Shown: positions 1 through 9,658, counted from the first letter of the stretch. The stretch: 64,000 bases of DNA from Shewanella profunda (GCF_023283765.1 NZ_JAKILG010000013.1:34156-98155), one strand, 5' to 3'. Program-made: numbers and translations. Notes: generated from the sequence alone by a model not told the origin.

Positions 1-1935
1 TGTCCATGGCTTTGAAATATGTGCCTGATAAGCTGCACGCGCACCCTGCGCCTGCAAACAAATCGCCGCAGGACTACGTTCTTCTGGCGTTGCTAAAATG
101 CCTGCACGCTTGAACACTTCACCAATTTTTACTGAGCCAGTCCAGGCAGAAATAGGTACAGCAAACCATAAACCAATCAATGCAGGACTCATCCACGCTA
201 ACAGAGTTAATGAATCCAAAATGGCGGCATAACCCAACATCACACCCGCTAGCATATGCCAGCGATGGCGATAAATAAGCGTTAACCATGGCATACTGCC
301 ATCATCACGGCGTTGAGGTGACCAGCCGCTATCGCGTCCCATCAGGATCGACATTACTGCACCACAATGGATAAACATCATAATAGGAGCAATCAAGGCG
401 GAGAGAACCACTTCAAACAATACACTGAAAATGGCTTTAATCCGGCCGCCCACGCTACGGGCAAACTGACCATCTTTGAGTAGCAGTAACACCCCAAATA
501 CCTTGGGACCAAACAACACACCCATAGTGATATAAAACAATCTCAATGCCCTATCCGAGTCCATGATTGGCCATGTAGGAAACAAAGAAAACTGATCGGT
601 GAAATATTCAGGTCTGATAAAGTGCGCCTGCAAGGCGAGCATTAAACCCGTTAAGATCAACAATAACCAAAATGGCGATGATAAATACGCCATAATTCCC
701 GTCAACAAATGTAAACGGCTGACCCAGTGCAACCCTTTGGTCGGCAAAATACGCGAATGTTGCAAATTACCCTGACACCAACGGCGATCACGTACCGCCA
801 AGTCAACGATTGATGGCGGACATTCCTCGTATGAACCGGGCAGATCATAGGCAATCACCACACTCCAACCCGCACGGCGAATAAGCGCAGCTTCCACAAA
901 ATCATGGCTCATGATATGCCCACCAAAGGGCGGTTTACCTTTCAGATTAGGTAAACCCGCTGCACTCATAAACGCTTCAGTACGAATAATCGCGTTGTGG
1001 CCCCAGAAGTTACCTTCTTTTTGCACCCACCAACCTAAACCTGTACCAATCACAGGACCATAAATACGCGCCGCAAACTGCTGTAAGCGAGCCATTAAGG
1101 TGGTACCGTTAATGAGCGAAGGTATGGTTTGGATAAGCCCTGCATCAGGATCCGCCTGCATACGCTGCGCAAGGCCTGTGATGGTAGAAGACTCCATTAA
1201 GCTATCCGCATCAAGCACTAATAAGTGATCATAACGTGAACCCCAACGACGACAAAAATCTGCTACGTTACCCGCTTTACGTGCCACGTTTTTACGGCGA
1301 CGGCGATAATACACTCGGGAATGTTTATGGGTTTCTTGGCGCAACACCAAAAATGCCTGTTCTTCTAACAGAGCAATCTCAGGATCGGTCGTATCACTTA
1401 AGATAAACCAATCGAAGGCGTGGCCATGCCCTGTCTGTGATAAGGCTTCAGCCATCACAGATACTGCAGAAAACACCCGATCAGGGGACTCGTTATAGGT
1501 TGGCATTAAAATGGCAGTACGAGTATGTAACTCGGTCACTTCAAGATCTTTTGCCTTTGGTTTTCTAAGTAAAATTAAAAAACCTGCAATACCACTACAA
1601 AACGCGAGTGCGATCCAACAGAAGTTGATTGCAAAAAGCAATAGCACCAAGTATTCCAAGGGGGTTATTCCCCCAATACTGAATACTGCGCCCATCTCAT
1701 AAATCGCAAATGATGAAAGTAGCAGAGCGCCACCGACCACAAGGAAGCGCCTAAAGGAACCTGAACGTACCCCATTCGCCACAGTGCTGCGGCGAGGAAA
1801 TCCCTCAGGCATTTCACTTAAACTTTGGGGTTCCATAGCGCCAGGCCTTTCATTTGGCATAGCGCTGCCACCGACGAGCACTTCAGTTTCGAGTACCGAA
1901 TTCTCGGATACAGTCATATTATTTTGCTCCGTCAT
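1..1935 (-). CDS. opgH: Glucan biosynthesis glucosyltransferase OpgH (MdoH), 3' end outside the window
   Basis: Inner-membrane glucosyltransferase that polymerises glucose from UDP-glucose into the backbone of osmoregulated periplasmic glucans. The frame is open from the ATG at 1935 to the window edge, giving 645 residues of a family usually about 730-850 long. Visible in order are a soluble N-terminus, two hydrophobic segments (about residues 60-120), a GT2 domain starting at [10 protein letters not shown], a DADS metal/UDP motif near residue 240, an RRWCQGN motif of the QxxRW type near residue 383, and further membrane segments. The start lies 5 nt after the opgG stop, so the two are co-transcribed. 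The call is firm; only the C-terminus is missing. Confidence 0.96.
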   Translation of the reverse strand, partial: MTEQNNMTVSENSVLETEVLVGGSAMPNERPGAMEPQSLSEMPEGFPRRSTVANGVRSGSFRRFLVVGGALLLSSFAIYEMGAVFSIGGITPLEYLVLLLFAINFCWIALAFCSGIAGFLILLRKPKAKDLEVTELHTRTAILMPTYNESPDRVFSAVSVMAEALSQTGHGHAFDWFILSDTTDPEIALLEEQAFLVLRQETHKHSRVYYRRRRKNVARKAGNVADFCRRWGSRYDHLLVLDADSLMESSTITGLAQRMQADPDAGLIQTIPSLINGTTLMARLQQFAARIYGPVIGTGLGWWVQKEGNFWGHNAIIRTEAFMSAAGLPNLKGKPPFGGHIMSHDFVEAALIRRAGWSVVIAYDLPGSYEECPPSIVDLAVRDRRWCQGNLQHSRILPTKGLHWVSRLHLLTGIMAYLSSPFWLLLILTGLMLALQAHFIRPEYFTDQFSLFPTWPIMDSDRALRLFYITMGVLFGPKVFGVLLLLKDGQFARSVGGRIKAIFSVLFEVVLSALIAPIMMFIHCGAVMSILMGRDSGWSPQRRDDGSMPWLTLIYRHRWHMLAGVMLGYAAILDSLTLLAWMSPALIGLWFAVPISAWTGSVKIGEVFKRAGILATPEERSPAAICLQAQGARAAYQAHISKPWT

Positions 1936-1940
1936 GGACC

Positions 1941-3581
1941 TTAAAGCGTCCAGCGATAGAGCCAGGTTTCAACCTGACGAGGTGTTGGGAACTTGAGTTC
2001 AGCCCGCAGTTCGATAAGTTCTTTACCTTCTGGTTCTAACTCAAATGCGAGGCGATAGCCATTATTGGTAGCATTAGGGGCGATCACTACATTAGAAACG
2101 ATGCCACCAGAAGCTTCCACTTTAGCAAGGGGTAACTCATCAGGCATCGCACCATTTACTTGATAATCCACTACAAATAAACGTCTAGGAGTCGCTTTAG
2201 CAATGTCGGCACGGCCACTTGCTGTACGGCTAACCACCACATAATTGGCTTTTACTCCGGGTTCCTCGCCCCAGCTCATGCGGTAAGCAAAGTGATACTC
2301 GCTTCCAGCAGGAATAGGTTGACGCGGCTTCCAGAAGCTCACGATATTATCATGAATTTCTGATTCTGTTGGAATTTCAGTGAGAACAACTGCACCTTGT
2401 CCCCAGTTGCCAACGGGTTCAATCCATAAACTTGGACGACGTTCGTATTGTGCTTCAAGATCTTGATAGGCAGCATAACTACGTTCACGCTGAATCAAAC
2501 CAAAGCCTTGCGGTGAGTTATCAGAAAAGGCACTGACCTGCAATTGACGAGGGTTAGCTAACGGACGCCATAGGTGTTCACCACGACCGTTGAACATTAA
2601 TAAACCATCAGAATCATGCACTTCTGGTCTAAAGTCATCGGTATCATGACGGCCATTGAGTGAGTGTAAAAACATACTCGTACTGGGTGCAAGACCGACT
2701 TTACTTAACTCAACCCGAGGAAAAAGCGTCGCTTCAACATCGATTTGAGTGTTATCACCGGGACGAACCGAGAAACGATATGCCCCCGCAACGCTCGGAC
2801 TGTCTAGCAGTGCATGTACGACGATCAAATTACTGTCATAGTGAGGACGCTCAACCCAAAATGCTCGGAAAATAGGAAACTCTTCCCCTTCTGCCTCTGC
2901 GGTTTTTAGTGCTAGACCACGGGCAGATAATCCATAGGCATTACCTTTACCTAACGCTCGGAAATAACTCGCACCTTGGAACACCATCAACTCATCGAAT
3001 ACACCATTGTTATTCAACTGATTATGGATACGAAAACCAGAGTAACCAATGTCATCATTTGGTAGTGCCTGAGTGATAACATCACCCGCAGTGAAATACT
3101 TAGGTTCATAGGCTAAGTGGGTTGCGTTATTGCCTTCAACCATGGCGATTTCAATTAAATCTTGGAAATAAAATCCACGGTGAAACATTTGCATTTGAAA
3201 AGGTAACCCTTGATCACGCCAAATAGATGCCGTCGGGTTAAAACGAATATCACGGTATTCATCATAGGTTAGTTTTGCCAGACCAGCAGGCAAAGGATCT
3301 TTCAGTACCGTATAGGGTTTTGCTGCCAATTTTCGGGCAAGTTTCACCACAGAGTCACTATCAAAAGCGCCTGTCTTGGTGAATCTTACTTGATTTTTAG
3401 TCGCAGGCGCAGGAGTCACTTTTGGTGGCGTCACCACTGGCGCAGGGACTGGAGCAATTTCAGTCGGTTTTGTCTCTTCCGCGTACGCTGTACCAGACAG
3501 AGCAAAAGCTACACCTAGTGCCAGTGAACAAATAAGGGACGAATAAGGTTTTGACGATTGGCAACGCAACAAGCTAACCAT
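1941..3581 (-). CDS. opgG: Periplasmic glucan biosynthesis protein OpgG (MdoG)
   Basis: Periplasmic protein needed with OpgH to release and branch the beta-1,2 glucan backbone. The 546-residue product starts with a Sec signal peptide (hydrophobic core [15 protein letters not shown], likely cleavage after AYA) and a proline-rich linker of about 30 residues. The mature domain begins near [20 protein letters not shown], with the family-typical stretches [12 protein letters not shown] and LYRWTL at the C-terminus. It is somewhat longer than the roughly 510-residue E. coli protein, mainly through the linker. It is the first gene of an opgGH pair. Confidence 0.96.
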   Translation of the reverse strand: MVSLLRCQSSKPYSSLICSLALGVAFALSGTAYAEETKPTEIAPVPAPVVTPPKVTPAPATKNQVRFTKTGAFDSDSVVKLARKLAAKPYTVLKDPLPAGLAKLTYDEYRDIRFNPTASIWRDQGLPFQMQMFHRGFYFQDLIEIAMVEGNNATHLAYEPKYFTAGDVITQALPNDDIGYSGFRIHNQLNNNGVFDELMVFQGASYFRALGKGNAYGLSARGLALKTAEAEGEEFPIFRAFWVERPHYDSNLIVVHALLDSPSVAGAYRFSVRPGDNTQIDVEATLFPRVELSKVGLAPSTSMFLHSLNGRHDTDDFRPEVHDSDGLLMFNGRGEHLWRPLANPRQLQVSAFSDNSPQGFGLIQRERSYAAYQDLEAQYERRPSLWIEPVGNWGQGAVVLTEIPTESEIHDNIVSFWKPRQPIPAGSEYHFAYRMSWGEEPGVKANYVVVSRTASGRADIAKATPRRLFVVDYQVNGAMPDELPLAKVEASGGIVSNVVIAPNATNNGYRLAFELEPEGKELIELRAELKFPTPRQVETWLYRWTL

Positions 3582-4041
3582 AGAATAGGTAACCTAAAAA
3601 TAAACTAAGAAATCAATGTTTTTTCTGTATACAGTGAAATTTTTTCATCTCTATTTTAAGCTGAAAAAGAACATGCTGCTACATATCGCGAAAGATATCA
3701 GAAGGAGAAAAAAACTCATAAATAAAGATGCAGTTAACCTCGCCTACACAATACTATTTAGCAATATACTTATACCATTAAAGAATAACAAGTTGGTATT
3801 AACCTATCCATTTCACTAAAAAAGCAATCAGCACCCCAAACATCGAAGTAAATCTCTATTTATAGTACGGGAAATTATCCCTAAGAAGGGTCATACACCA
3901 ATAACTATCTTAGGCTATATAACTCAACTAGCGAGCTAATTGATTGGTACAGTTGAGAATATTTTTGCAGGGAGATACCACCATATCAGTTACGGAACGC
4001 CGCCAGAGTGCGCTCCGTTAATCTCGATAACTCAAAAATCC
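3582..4041. other. Intergenic region between opgG and the histidine kinase gene
   Basis: This 460-bp AT-rich gap must hold the opgG promoter, but no box stands out. A 67-codon plus-strand frame at 3616-3819 is lysine/leucine rich with no convincing start and is not called. A short hairpin (about 3992-4018, nine pairs including one G-U) lies just after the kinase stop; it has no T-run, so it is at best a weak terminator. Confidence 0.5.
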
Positions 4042-5412
4042 TTATTGTGGTAGAAAAAGGGTGACCGCTAATCCTCCCTGCTCCCGCGATTTTATCTCCA
4101 GTCGTCCTTGATGCAGCTCAACGATGTGGTGACAGATAGATAGCCCAAGTCCTGCGCCTATGCCTTCATTTTCATTCACACGATAAAAACGCTCGGTTGC
4201 ACTGGCAATTTGCTCTACTGTCATACCCTGCCCACGGTCAGCGATACAGATCTCAACGCCTGACGGTACTGAATGCGCGGAAATTGAAATTTCTGTTTCT
4301 ACAGGGCTGTATTTACAAGCATTTTCAATGATGTTTTTCAGGACTAACAGCAAATAAAATCGATCGCACCTTAAGGTTAAGTTAGGGTCGATTTGAATAT
4401 TCCATTCATAATCAGTTATTTGTGGCATTAACTGATTTAATGCATCCTCCACTATGGCCAAAATTGGATTGGATTGCACATTTAACTCATGGATCGAATC
4501 GACCCGTGCAAGCACTAATAACTGCTCTACAGTATGGCTCATATGTACAACACCGGCATCAATCGCAGCTAAGTGAAACCGCTGCTGCGGATCATCTCCT
4601 ACAAGACTCTCTAAGCCATGTTGATGTAATTTAATCACAGATAAGGGAGTTTTAAGCTCATGGGCTGCATCGGCACTAAAACGACGTTCCCTCGCAATAA
4701 AACGCGCAATACTCCTAATATACTGATTAAGAGCATTACGCACAGGAACAAGCTCTTTGGGCAACGACATAGTCAACGGTGTGAGATCATTAGGAGCTCG
4801 CTGGATCAGTTCTTTCTCAAAGGTTTTTAATGGCTTAAATACAATATAAAACAATAAGCTCACGATAAGTAGAGTCAATGGCACCACAATTAAGGGAACG
4901 ATGACCGTATTATGCATAATTTGTGAGACAAGCTCCTGGCGCACCTCATCCTGCTGGGCAGTGATAATCCACACCCGATATTTGGTAGAAAAAAAACTAA
5001 AAACGTGCCAAAGCCCATCTCCCAATACTGTCTGGTGGTATCCCTGCTCAAATTCAGTGATAGGTTGCGGACCAATATTATCCGACAGAACTAACACTTG
5101 CCTCGCCTCATTCCAGATCTGAAATGCCAGTTTATGCTCATAGGCAAGCTTTAATGCATCCGCTTTTTCAGCAAAAGAACTTATCTCGCTATCGGGAACA
5201 TGGAGAACTTGAGGTATAGGATTCAGTGCTTGAGCATCCACCTCATCATGATAAAAAAGCTCAAGTATTTTAGCGGTCTGCAACATTTGCGCATCGAATA
5301 ACTCTTCGATTTGATGTTTCGCATCTAAGGTACTAAACCAGCTAGAAATCCCCACAGAGACGCAGATCCCTGAAAGCATCAGCAGCGTCAGCAACAAACG
5401 CAGTGAATACAC
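4042..5412 (-). CDS. Sensor histidine kinase, QseC/PmrB type
   Basis: Membrane kinase of a two-component pair with the response regulator just upstream. I prefer the GTG at 5412 (456 aa) because AAAGGAG sits six bases before it; a TTG at 5466 would add 18 residues with no clear ribosome site. TM1 is about residues 4-26, followed by a periplasmic domain of about 140 residues and TM2 at about 170-192. The HAMP-like linker leads to the H-box FSADAAHELKTPLS (phospho-His 251). The N-box NIIENACKYSP, G1 DRGQGM and G2 GAGLGLSICHH are all intact. The sensed signal is unknown; the gene cluster suggests envelope redox, metal or cation stress. Confidence 0.9.
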   Translation of the reverse strand: MYSLRLLLTLLMLSGICVSVGISSWFSTLDAKHQIEELFDAQMLQTAKILELFYHDEVDAQALNPIPQVLHVPDSEISSFAEKADALKLAYEHKLAFQIWNEARQVLVLSDNIGPQPITEFEQGYHQTVLGDGLWHVFSFFSTKYRVWIITAQQDEVRQELVSQIMHNTVIVPLIVVPLTLLIVSLLFYIVFKPLKTFEKELIQRAPNDLTPLTMSLPKELVPVRNALNQYIRSIARFIARERRFSADAAHELKTPLSVIKLHQHGLESLVGDDPQQRFHLAAIDAGVVHMSHTVEQLLVLARVDSIHELNVQSNPILAIVEDALNQLMPQITDYEWNIQIDPNLTLRCDRFYLLLVLKNIIENACKYSPVETEISISAHSVPSGVEICIADRGQGMTVEQIASATERFYRVNENEGIGAGLGLSICHHIVELHQGRLEIKSREQGGLAVTLFLPQ

Positions 5413-5527
5413 ATCCAACTCCTTTAATCGGTTCACAGCTATATTCCCATCATTTAAGGTTATCAACTAAATACCATAAACTTAGGGTTTGTCACTCAAT
5501 TCCTTGAGGAATTTAATTTCAGGCGAG

Positions 5528-6187
5528 TTAATTCACTTCAATCAAGGTATAACCGATACCGCGCACCGTTTTGATCAGCTCATTGGCAAGCTTTTTACGT
5601 AGATGGTGAATATGAACTTCAATAGAATTACTGCCAACCTCATCCCAACCGTAGGTCAATTGCTCTAACTGGCTGCGAGTCAGTACACGTCCAGCCGATT
5701 GGGCCAGTTCCAATAAAAGTTGAAACTCTCGCCTTGAGAGGAGAATGTTTTGATCTCTAAAGGTCACATCACGGGTGTTTAAATCGATACATAAAGCACC
5801 AACCATCAGGCTGTTATGATCTAACCCATACTGACGTCTCACAATAGCGCGAATACGCGCAGCCAGTTCACGTACATCGAAGGGTTTACCTAAGTAATCG
5901 TCGGCCCCCATATCTAAACACTCAAGTTTAGTATCAAAATCGGTATTAGCAGTGAGCACTATAGTAGGGATTGATACGCCTTGTTGGCGCCAAGCTTTCA
6001 GTAGATCCTTTCCGTTACCATCTGGTAGGCCAAGATCGAGAACTATTGCGCTAAAGGTCTCATTTTTAACGCCTTGTAATGCTTGTTTATAACTATTGAG
6101 ATGATCAACTTGCATACCCAACTTTGCCAAACTTAGGCAAATACCTTGTGCAAGTAATTCATTATCTTCGACTAACATAATGCGCAT
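5528..6187 (-). CDS. Response regulator, QseB/PmrA subfamily (OmpR/PhoB type)
   Basis: 219-residue DNA-binding regulator. The receiver domain has the acidic pair E7-D8, phospho-acceptor D51 (IVLDLGLP), T79 and K101 (GKPF). The C-terminal winged helix ends YGWDEVGSNSIEVHIHHLRKKL...VRGIGYTL, very close to E. coli QseB. The start at 6187 gives a normal N-terminus (MRIMLVEDN) with a GGTAGGG ribosome site; an upstream start at 6223 would overlap apbE and add 12 atypical residues. It lies 10 nt after apbE and 115 nt before the kinase. Family members bind CTTAA-type direct repeats, and such a repeat sits upstream of the cluster at 9441-9457. Confidence 0.93.
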   Translation of the reverse strand: MRIMLVEDNELLAQGICLSLAKLGMQVDHLNSYKQALQGVKNETFSAIVLDLGLPDGNGKDLLKAWRQQGVSIPTIVLTANTDFDTKLECLDMGADDYLGKPFDVRELAARIRAIVRRQYGLDHNSLMVGALCIDLNTRDVTFRDQNILLSRREFQLLLELAQSAGRVLTRSQLEQLTYGWDEVGSNSIEVHIHHLRKKLANELIKTVRGIGYTLIEVN

Positions 6188-6197
6188 TAGCTTTGCC

Positions 6198-7103
6198 CTA
6201 CCTAAAAATACTGTATTTAACACATTGTTGCGTCAAAAATACTTCAGCATCAGCCCCTTGCAACATCGACATCGTTGCAAGCATTCCAGCGGTAACACAA
6301 TTTGGGGCCAGCACAGTCACTGAACGTGGCGCGCAAACCACAGGATACCCAGTGCGCGGATCGATAATATGTCCGTAACGCTTTCCCTCAATCTCAATAA
6401 ACCGACGGGTATCGCCACTGGTCGCTAAAGCGCCCTGACGGATAGAAAGCACTTTAGCTGCATGGTCAAGACGTTGCGGATCCTCAATCCCCACTTGCCA
6501 TGGGACCGATTTTTCAATTGGGCAGGCAATATCCCCCCCGAAATTAACCAACACCGCAATAGCAGGATAAGACTCTGCTAACTCATAGGCGACTCTGTCG
6601 ACTGCGTATTCTTTTGCCACACCACCAAAATCCAGTTGCATTCCTGCTGGCATTGATAAATATCGTGAATTAAAGTCTATTCGCTCAAATCCCACTAGTG
6701 CTTTTGTCCTAAGAATATCAGCATGGGCAGGCAATGGAGCATTAGGCTCGAATCGCCAAAGCGCCATTAAAGGCCCTGCCGAAATATCAAATAATCCCTC
6801 ACTTAACTGGAAACACTGCTGGGAAAATGACATTAATTGCCAAGTTTCTTCATCGATTGATTGTTTTTGACCTTGGGCATGATTCAAATGCCAGAGCGTG
6901 TTTTGCGCAATAAAGCGGCTGTACTTTTGTTCTATTCGCTGAACCTCGGTCACCGCCATATCGAGTATATCATCGGCAATGTCGAGTTCATCACAGGCAA
7001 TAAGGATCTCACAAGGGCTCGCCATGGCGCGAAACTCGCCAATATAACCCCAGTCACGACGCGACAAGGTATAAGGCGTTTTTTTAAGGGATAAAGTAGG
7101 CAT
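6198..7103 (-). CDS. apbE: ApbE-family FAD:protein FMN transferase
   Basis: Transfers FMN from FAD onto Thr/Ser of target proteins. The 301-residue product has family motifs GEFRAMASPCEI, DFGGVAKEYAVD, ATSGDTRRF and GHIIDPRTGYP. Unusually for a proteobacterial ApbE, I see no lipoprotein box and no hydrophobic signal peptide, only about 26 residues before the domain; there is also no good ribosome site at this ATG. It is separated from the upstream barrel gene by 182 bp containing a hairpin, and runs directly into the response regulator. The likely substrate is the DUF3570 protein next door, which carries a Dxx(S/T)G(A/S)(S/T)-like site (inference). Confidence 0.9.
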   Translation of the reverse strand: MPTLSLKKTPYTLSRRDWGYIGEFRAMASPCEILIACDELDIADDILDMAVTEVQRIEQKYSRFIAQNTLWHLNHAQGQKQSIDEETWQLMSFSQQCFQLSEGLFDISAGPLMALWRFEPNAPLPAHADILRTKALVGFERIDFNSRYLSMPAGMQLDFGGVAKEYAVDRVAYELAESYPAIAVLVNFGGDIACPIEKSVPWQVGIEDPQRLDHAAKVLSIRQGALATSGDTRRFIEIEGKRYGHIIDPRTGYPVVCAPRSVTVLAPNCVTAGMLATMSMLQGADAEVFLTQQCVKYSIFR

Positions 7104-7167
7104 TATAAATGACCCATTAATATTGCATTACACCATCGGCCACGTTGAACAAACGGGAAAATAAATT

Positions 7168-7199
7168 AATTATGGGTAGCAAAGCTACCCATAATTTTT
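7168..7199. terminator. Strong hairpin between the DUF3570 gene and apbE
   Basis: A 13-bp perfect stem (AATTATGGGTAGC / GCTACCCATAATT) with an AAA loop, followed by TTT on the plus strand; the minus-strand exit is only AT-rich. It sits after the DUF3570 stop and before apbE. It may attenuate transcription from the barrel genes into apbE-RR-HK, or mark the end of an upstream transcript with apbE having its own promoter. Confidence 0.55.
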
Positions 7200-7285
7200 A
7201 GCAACTGACGATCTACCATCTCACTCACTATCTGACTCAGCATCTAAACGCTGCGTAGGCAAATATTTAGTGTGGTAGGTATTCT

Positions 7286-8617
7286 TTAAAAAGAATAACT
7301 AAACTGTGCCGCAATTGCCTTTTGAGTCGGGAAAAGATCGAAATTTTGCAACTCCCCCGGAATGGTTGTGCCATCGTTTTTCGGATCTTGCTGATAATAT
7401 TCCAATCGATAAGACATTTCATGTCCACCAGACAATTTATGACCAAATTTCACCCCAATTGTGTACGCCGTCATCTTACCAATTCGGTAATCGGCACTGG
7501 CAAACTCAGGCAAAGGGGTATCGGCCATCAAAAAGGGTTGATAAAAATCAGCTGCACTTTGTTGATAGTAACGCAAATGCAATTGGCCGTAGAAGCTACC
7601 GCTAAAATAATAACGGTAATGGGTCTCTAAGGTATGCGAAGTGAGCTCCCAATCATCGGTATTGTAGCGATAGGAAAAATCGACCACGCCAGCGTCTAAT
7701 GCCCCTTTTGTCATCACATAAAAACTGTGTTTCAAGCGTGAGTCTGGTCGGCTCTCATACAGTATCTCTTCAGTAATACCATTATTATCGACCACACTGA
7801 GCACTTTGTATGGATCGGTTAAGTATCCGTTTACACTCGATAAACCATAGTTTGCCTGCAATAACCAACGCTCGCTGAGCACTTGGGTGACACCTAACAT
7901 AAGATCGGCAGTCTGTTTGTTATCGCTACCACTTTGGCGGGTCGCCTCAAATGCAGTGCGATAGGCCTCTTCTGTGGTGAAGTTATCGCGAATGACCATG
8001 GCAGATAAATCGACTGGTCGCCCGCCTTCAGGATCTACAACATCAAAACTGTAGGCAGTACCTAAAAATAAAGTCGTATTATCTTTATTAAAACCCCGTT
8101 CAATGCCTACATTCGCGCCGATAGACATATAATCAAATTCTTTAGAACCATAGGCACCGACACTAAGTTTCCAATCAGGATTAAGCACTTCGCTCCACGC
8201 GACATTCGCTTGAACCCGGGTGTCCTGGAATGTGTCATCAAGCGGTGTTTCACCCGCGGATACATGATATTGACCATTCCCCGATGGACGGGTGAAGGTT
8301 TGACTAGTGCTTTGGGCTACAGCTCCCGATGCCGATGAGCCCGTTAAGCTATCAACAACCAGTTTGAGATCCAACACACTATCGTCACCAAAGGCCTTTT
8401 GCGCTGTACCTATCGCCTCAATCGCCTGTACTCTATCTTGCTCACCGTAATACATCAGCGCAGCATCAATTTTCCAGTCATCGGTTTTTTTTGCTAATTC
8501 AGTGGCATAGGCACTGGTGGTAAACAGACCACAACTGGCTAGCGCGAGGGCGCTTGCAATCTGCTTAGTTTGTTGCTTTGTTTGTATCTTTTTGAGGGTA
8601 TTTTGTCTATTTGTCAT
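7286..8617 (-). CDS. DUF3570 outer-membrane beta-barrel-like protein with a possible flavinylation motif
   Basis: The 443-residue protein has a signal peptide (core IASALALASCGLF, cleavage near AYA), then alternating hydrophobic/polar strands rich in Tyr/Trp and a terminal Phe (AAQFSYSF), as in outer-membrane barrels. I recognise it as DUF3570; no established function is known to me. Near residues 89-99 it reads DSLTGSSASGA, which resembles the ApbE target consensus Dxx(S/T)GA(S/T) with Ser for Ala. ATG 8617 is preferred over TTG 8629 because AGGTG is spaced for the ATG. The lipoprotein gene is 88 nt upstream and apbE follows. Confidence 0.85.
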   Translation of the reverse strand: MTNRQNTLKKIQTKQQTKQIASALALASCGLFTTSAYATELAKKTDDWKIDAALMYYGEQDRVQAIEAIGTAQKAFGDDSVLDLKLVVDSLTGSSASGAVAQSTSQTFTRPSGNGQYHVSAGETPLDDTFQDTRVQANVAWSEVLNPDWKLSVGAYGSKEFDYMSIGANVGIERGFNKDNTTLFLGTAYSFDVVDPEGGRPVDLSAMVIRDNFTTEEAYRTAFEATRQSGSDNKQTADLMLGVTQVLSERWLLQANYGLSSVNGYLTDPYKVLSVVDNNGITEEILYESRPDSRLKHSFYVMTKGALDAGVVDFSYRYNTDDWELTSHTLETHYRYYFSGSFYGQLHLRYYQQSAADFYQPFLMADTPLPEFASADYRIGKMTAYTIGVKFGHKLSGGHEMSYRLEYYQQDPKNDGTTIPGELQNFDLFPTQKAIAAQFSYSF

Positions 8618-8705
8618 AGCTGACAACACCTGTAGGCCACTTGATATTCATTTTGAACTCCTTGATGTCATGGGAATATTTCACCACATAACACCCCGAA
8701 GCATT

Positions 8706-8924
8706 TTAGTTACAGCCACATCCACCGCCTGCAAAGGCTCGGCCACCACTACTACCTTCTTTACTAAAATAAATATGATCATCCAGCGCTAAATCGAGTT
8801 TTTCACTGTCAAGCGCCATATCACTACGGGCCAACTGGCCTTTTTCCCACGGTTCGACACCTAAGCTTGAACAACCACTCAAACCAATGATGAGAGAGAC
8901 TGCGATAAATGCGGGTTTAAGCAT
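8706..8924 (-). CDS. DUF4266 small lipoprotein ending in GGGCGCN
   Basis: 72-residue product with a lipoprotein signal peptide (lipobox LSGC, lipidated C18), so the mature protein is only about 55 residues. The end is strikingly Gly-rich: SSGGRAFAGGGCGCN with C69 and C71. I recognise DUF4266, a family that usually sits with DUF3570 and ApbE. The invariant-looking CxC tail suggests a thiol/metal or redox role, or a modification site, but nothing is proven. It starts 3 nt after the thioredoxin-like gene, so the two are translationally linked. Confidence 0.85.
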   Translation of the reverse strand: MLKPAFIAVSLIIGLSGCSSLGVEPWEKGQLARSDMALDSEKLDLALDDHIYFSKEGSSGGRAFAGGGCGCN

Positions 8925-8927
8925 AAA

Positions 8928-9395
8928 TTACTCCTTGAGTAGGCTGACGAGCTCTTGCTCGTAGTCAGTGATTTTATCGGTATAAAACCCCACATGGCTC
9001 TGCACTAACTGGCCTTGGCGGTTAAATATAAAACTGCTTGGCATTCCTAATAAATCAAAGCTGCGCGCGACATCCCCTTCTGGATTAAAACGCACCGAAA
9101 AATCAGCAGGAACATCTGCGAGAAAGGCCTGAGCCAGTGCGGGATCTGTATCTAGATTGATGGCAACAACGGCCAAACCTTGCGCTTGATACTTTCTTTG
9201 CATCTCGTTCATCCATGGAAACGACTTACGGCAAGGTACACACCAAGACGCCCAAAAATCGACATACACCACCTGCCCCTTAAATTCGGCCAGTGAAGTC
9301 GTTTGATTTTGCACATCAAATACTTGGTGCTCTAAAGAAGGCGCGGCTTGGACACCCATAGCCATCAAAACCAATAGTGATAATAATTTTTTCAT
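8928..9395 (-). CDS. TlpA/ResA-like periplasmic thioredoxin-fold protein
   Basis: 155-residue thiol:disulfide oxidoreductase of the TlpA/ResA type. The signal peptide MKKLLSLLVLMAMGVQA is followed by a thioredoxin fold with WCVPC (C52, C55) after the VYVDFWAS strand. The cis-proline loop reads LLGMPSSFIFN. It is the first gene of the minus-strand cluster and probably keeps Cys residues reduced, with the CxC tail of the neighbouring lipoprotein an obvious candidate (inference). Confidence 0.9.
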   Translation of the reverse strand: MKKLLSLLVLMAMGVQAAPSLEHQVFDVQNQTTSLAEFKGQVVYVDFWASWCVPCRKSFPWMNEMQRKYQAQGLAVVAINLDTDPALAQAFLADVPADFSVRFNPEGDVARSFDLLGMPSSFIFNRQGQLVQSHVGFYTDKITDYEQELVSLLKE

Positions 9396-9440
9396 AACAT
9401 ATCCACTGCTAACAATTAAGTTTGAATTTATTAACTCAAT

Positions 9441-9457
9441 CTTAAGGTTTTCTTAAA
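9441..9457 (-). promoter_or_regulatory. PmrA/QseB-type direct-repeat box upstream of the DUF3570 cluster
   Basis: Read on the minus strand the site is TTTAAG-AAAAC-CTTAAG, which fits the known PmrA/QseB consensus HTTAAK-N5-HTTAAK with 11-bp periodicity. It lies 46-62 bp upstream of the tlpA-like start codon, where an OmpR-family activator would contact polymerase. The cluster encodes a QseB/PmrA-type regulator, so autoregulation is likely (inference). Confidence 0.6.
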
Positions 9458-9658
9458 CAACAAAATAATAAATCCGCTAAGGGTGGGTTCGTCTTAGGTT
9501 CAATCCATAGCACCGTATTGATCAATGGTCACTAAGTGAACTATTTACATCAAAAAACCTTACAATGAGACATTTTGTCCCATCGGGAGAGTTGAAATTA
9601 GATCTGGGTCATGTTAATCAAATGTCAAAATAAGTTCTGTCACATCTATTAAAAATTC

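Noticed and set aside
3616..3819. 67-codon plus-strand frame upstream of opgG
   Set aside because: No ribosome site, low-complexity AT/Lys-Leu composition and no family resemblance.
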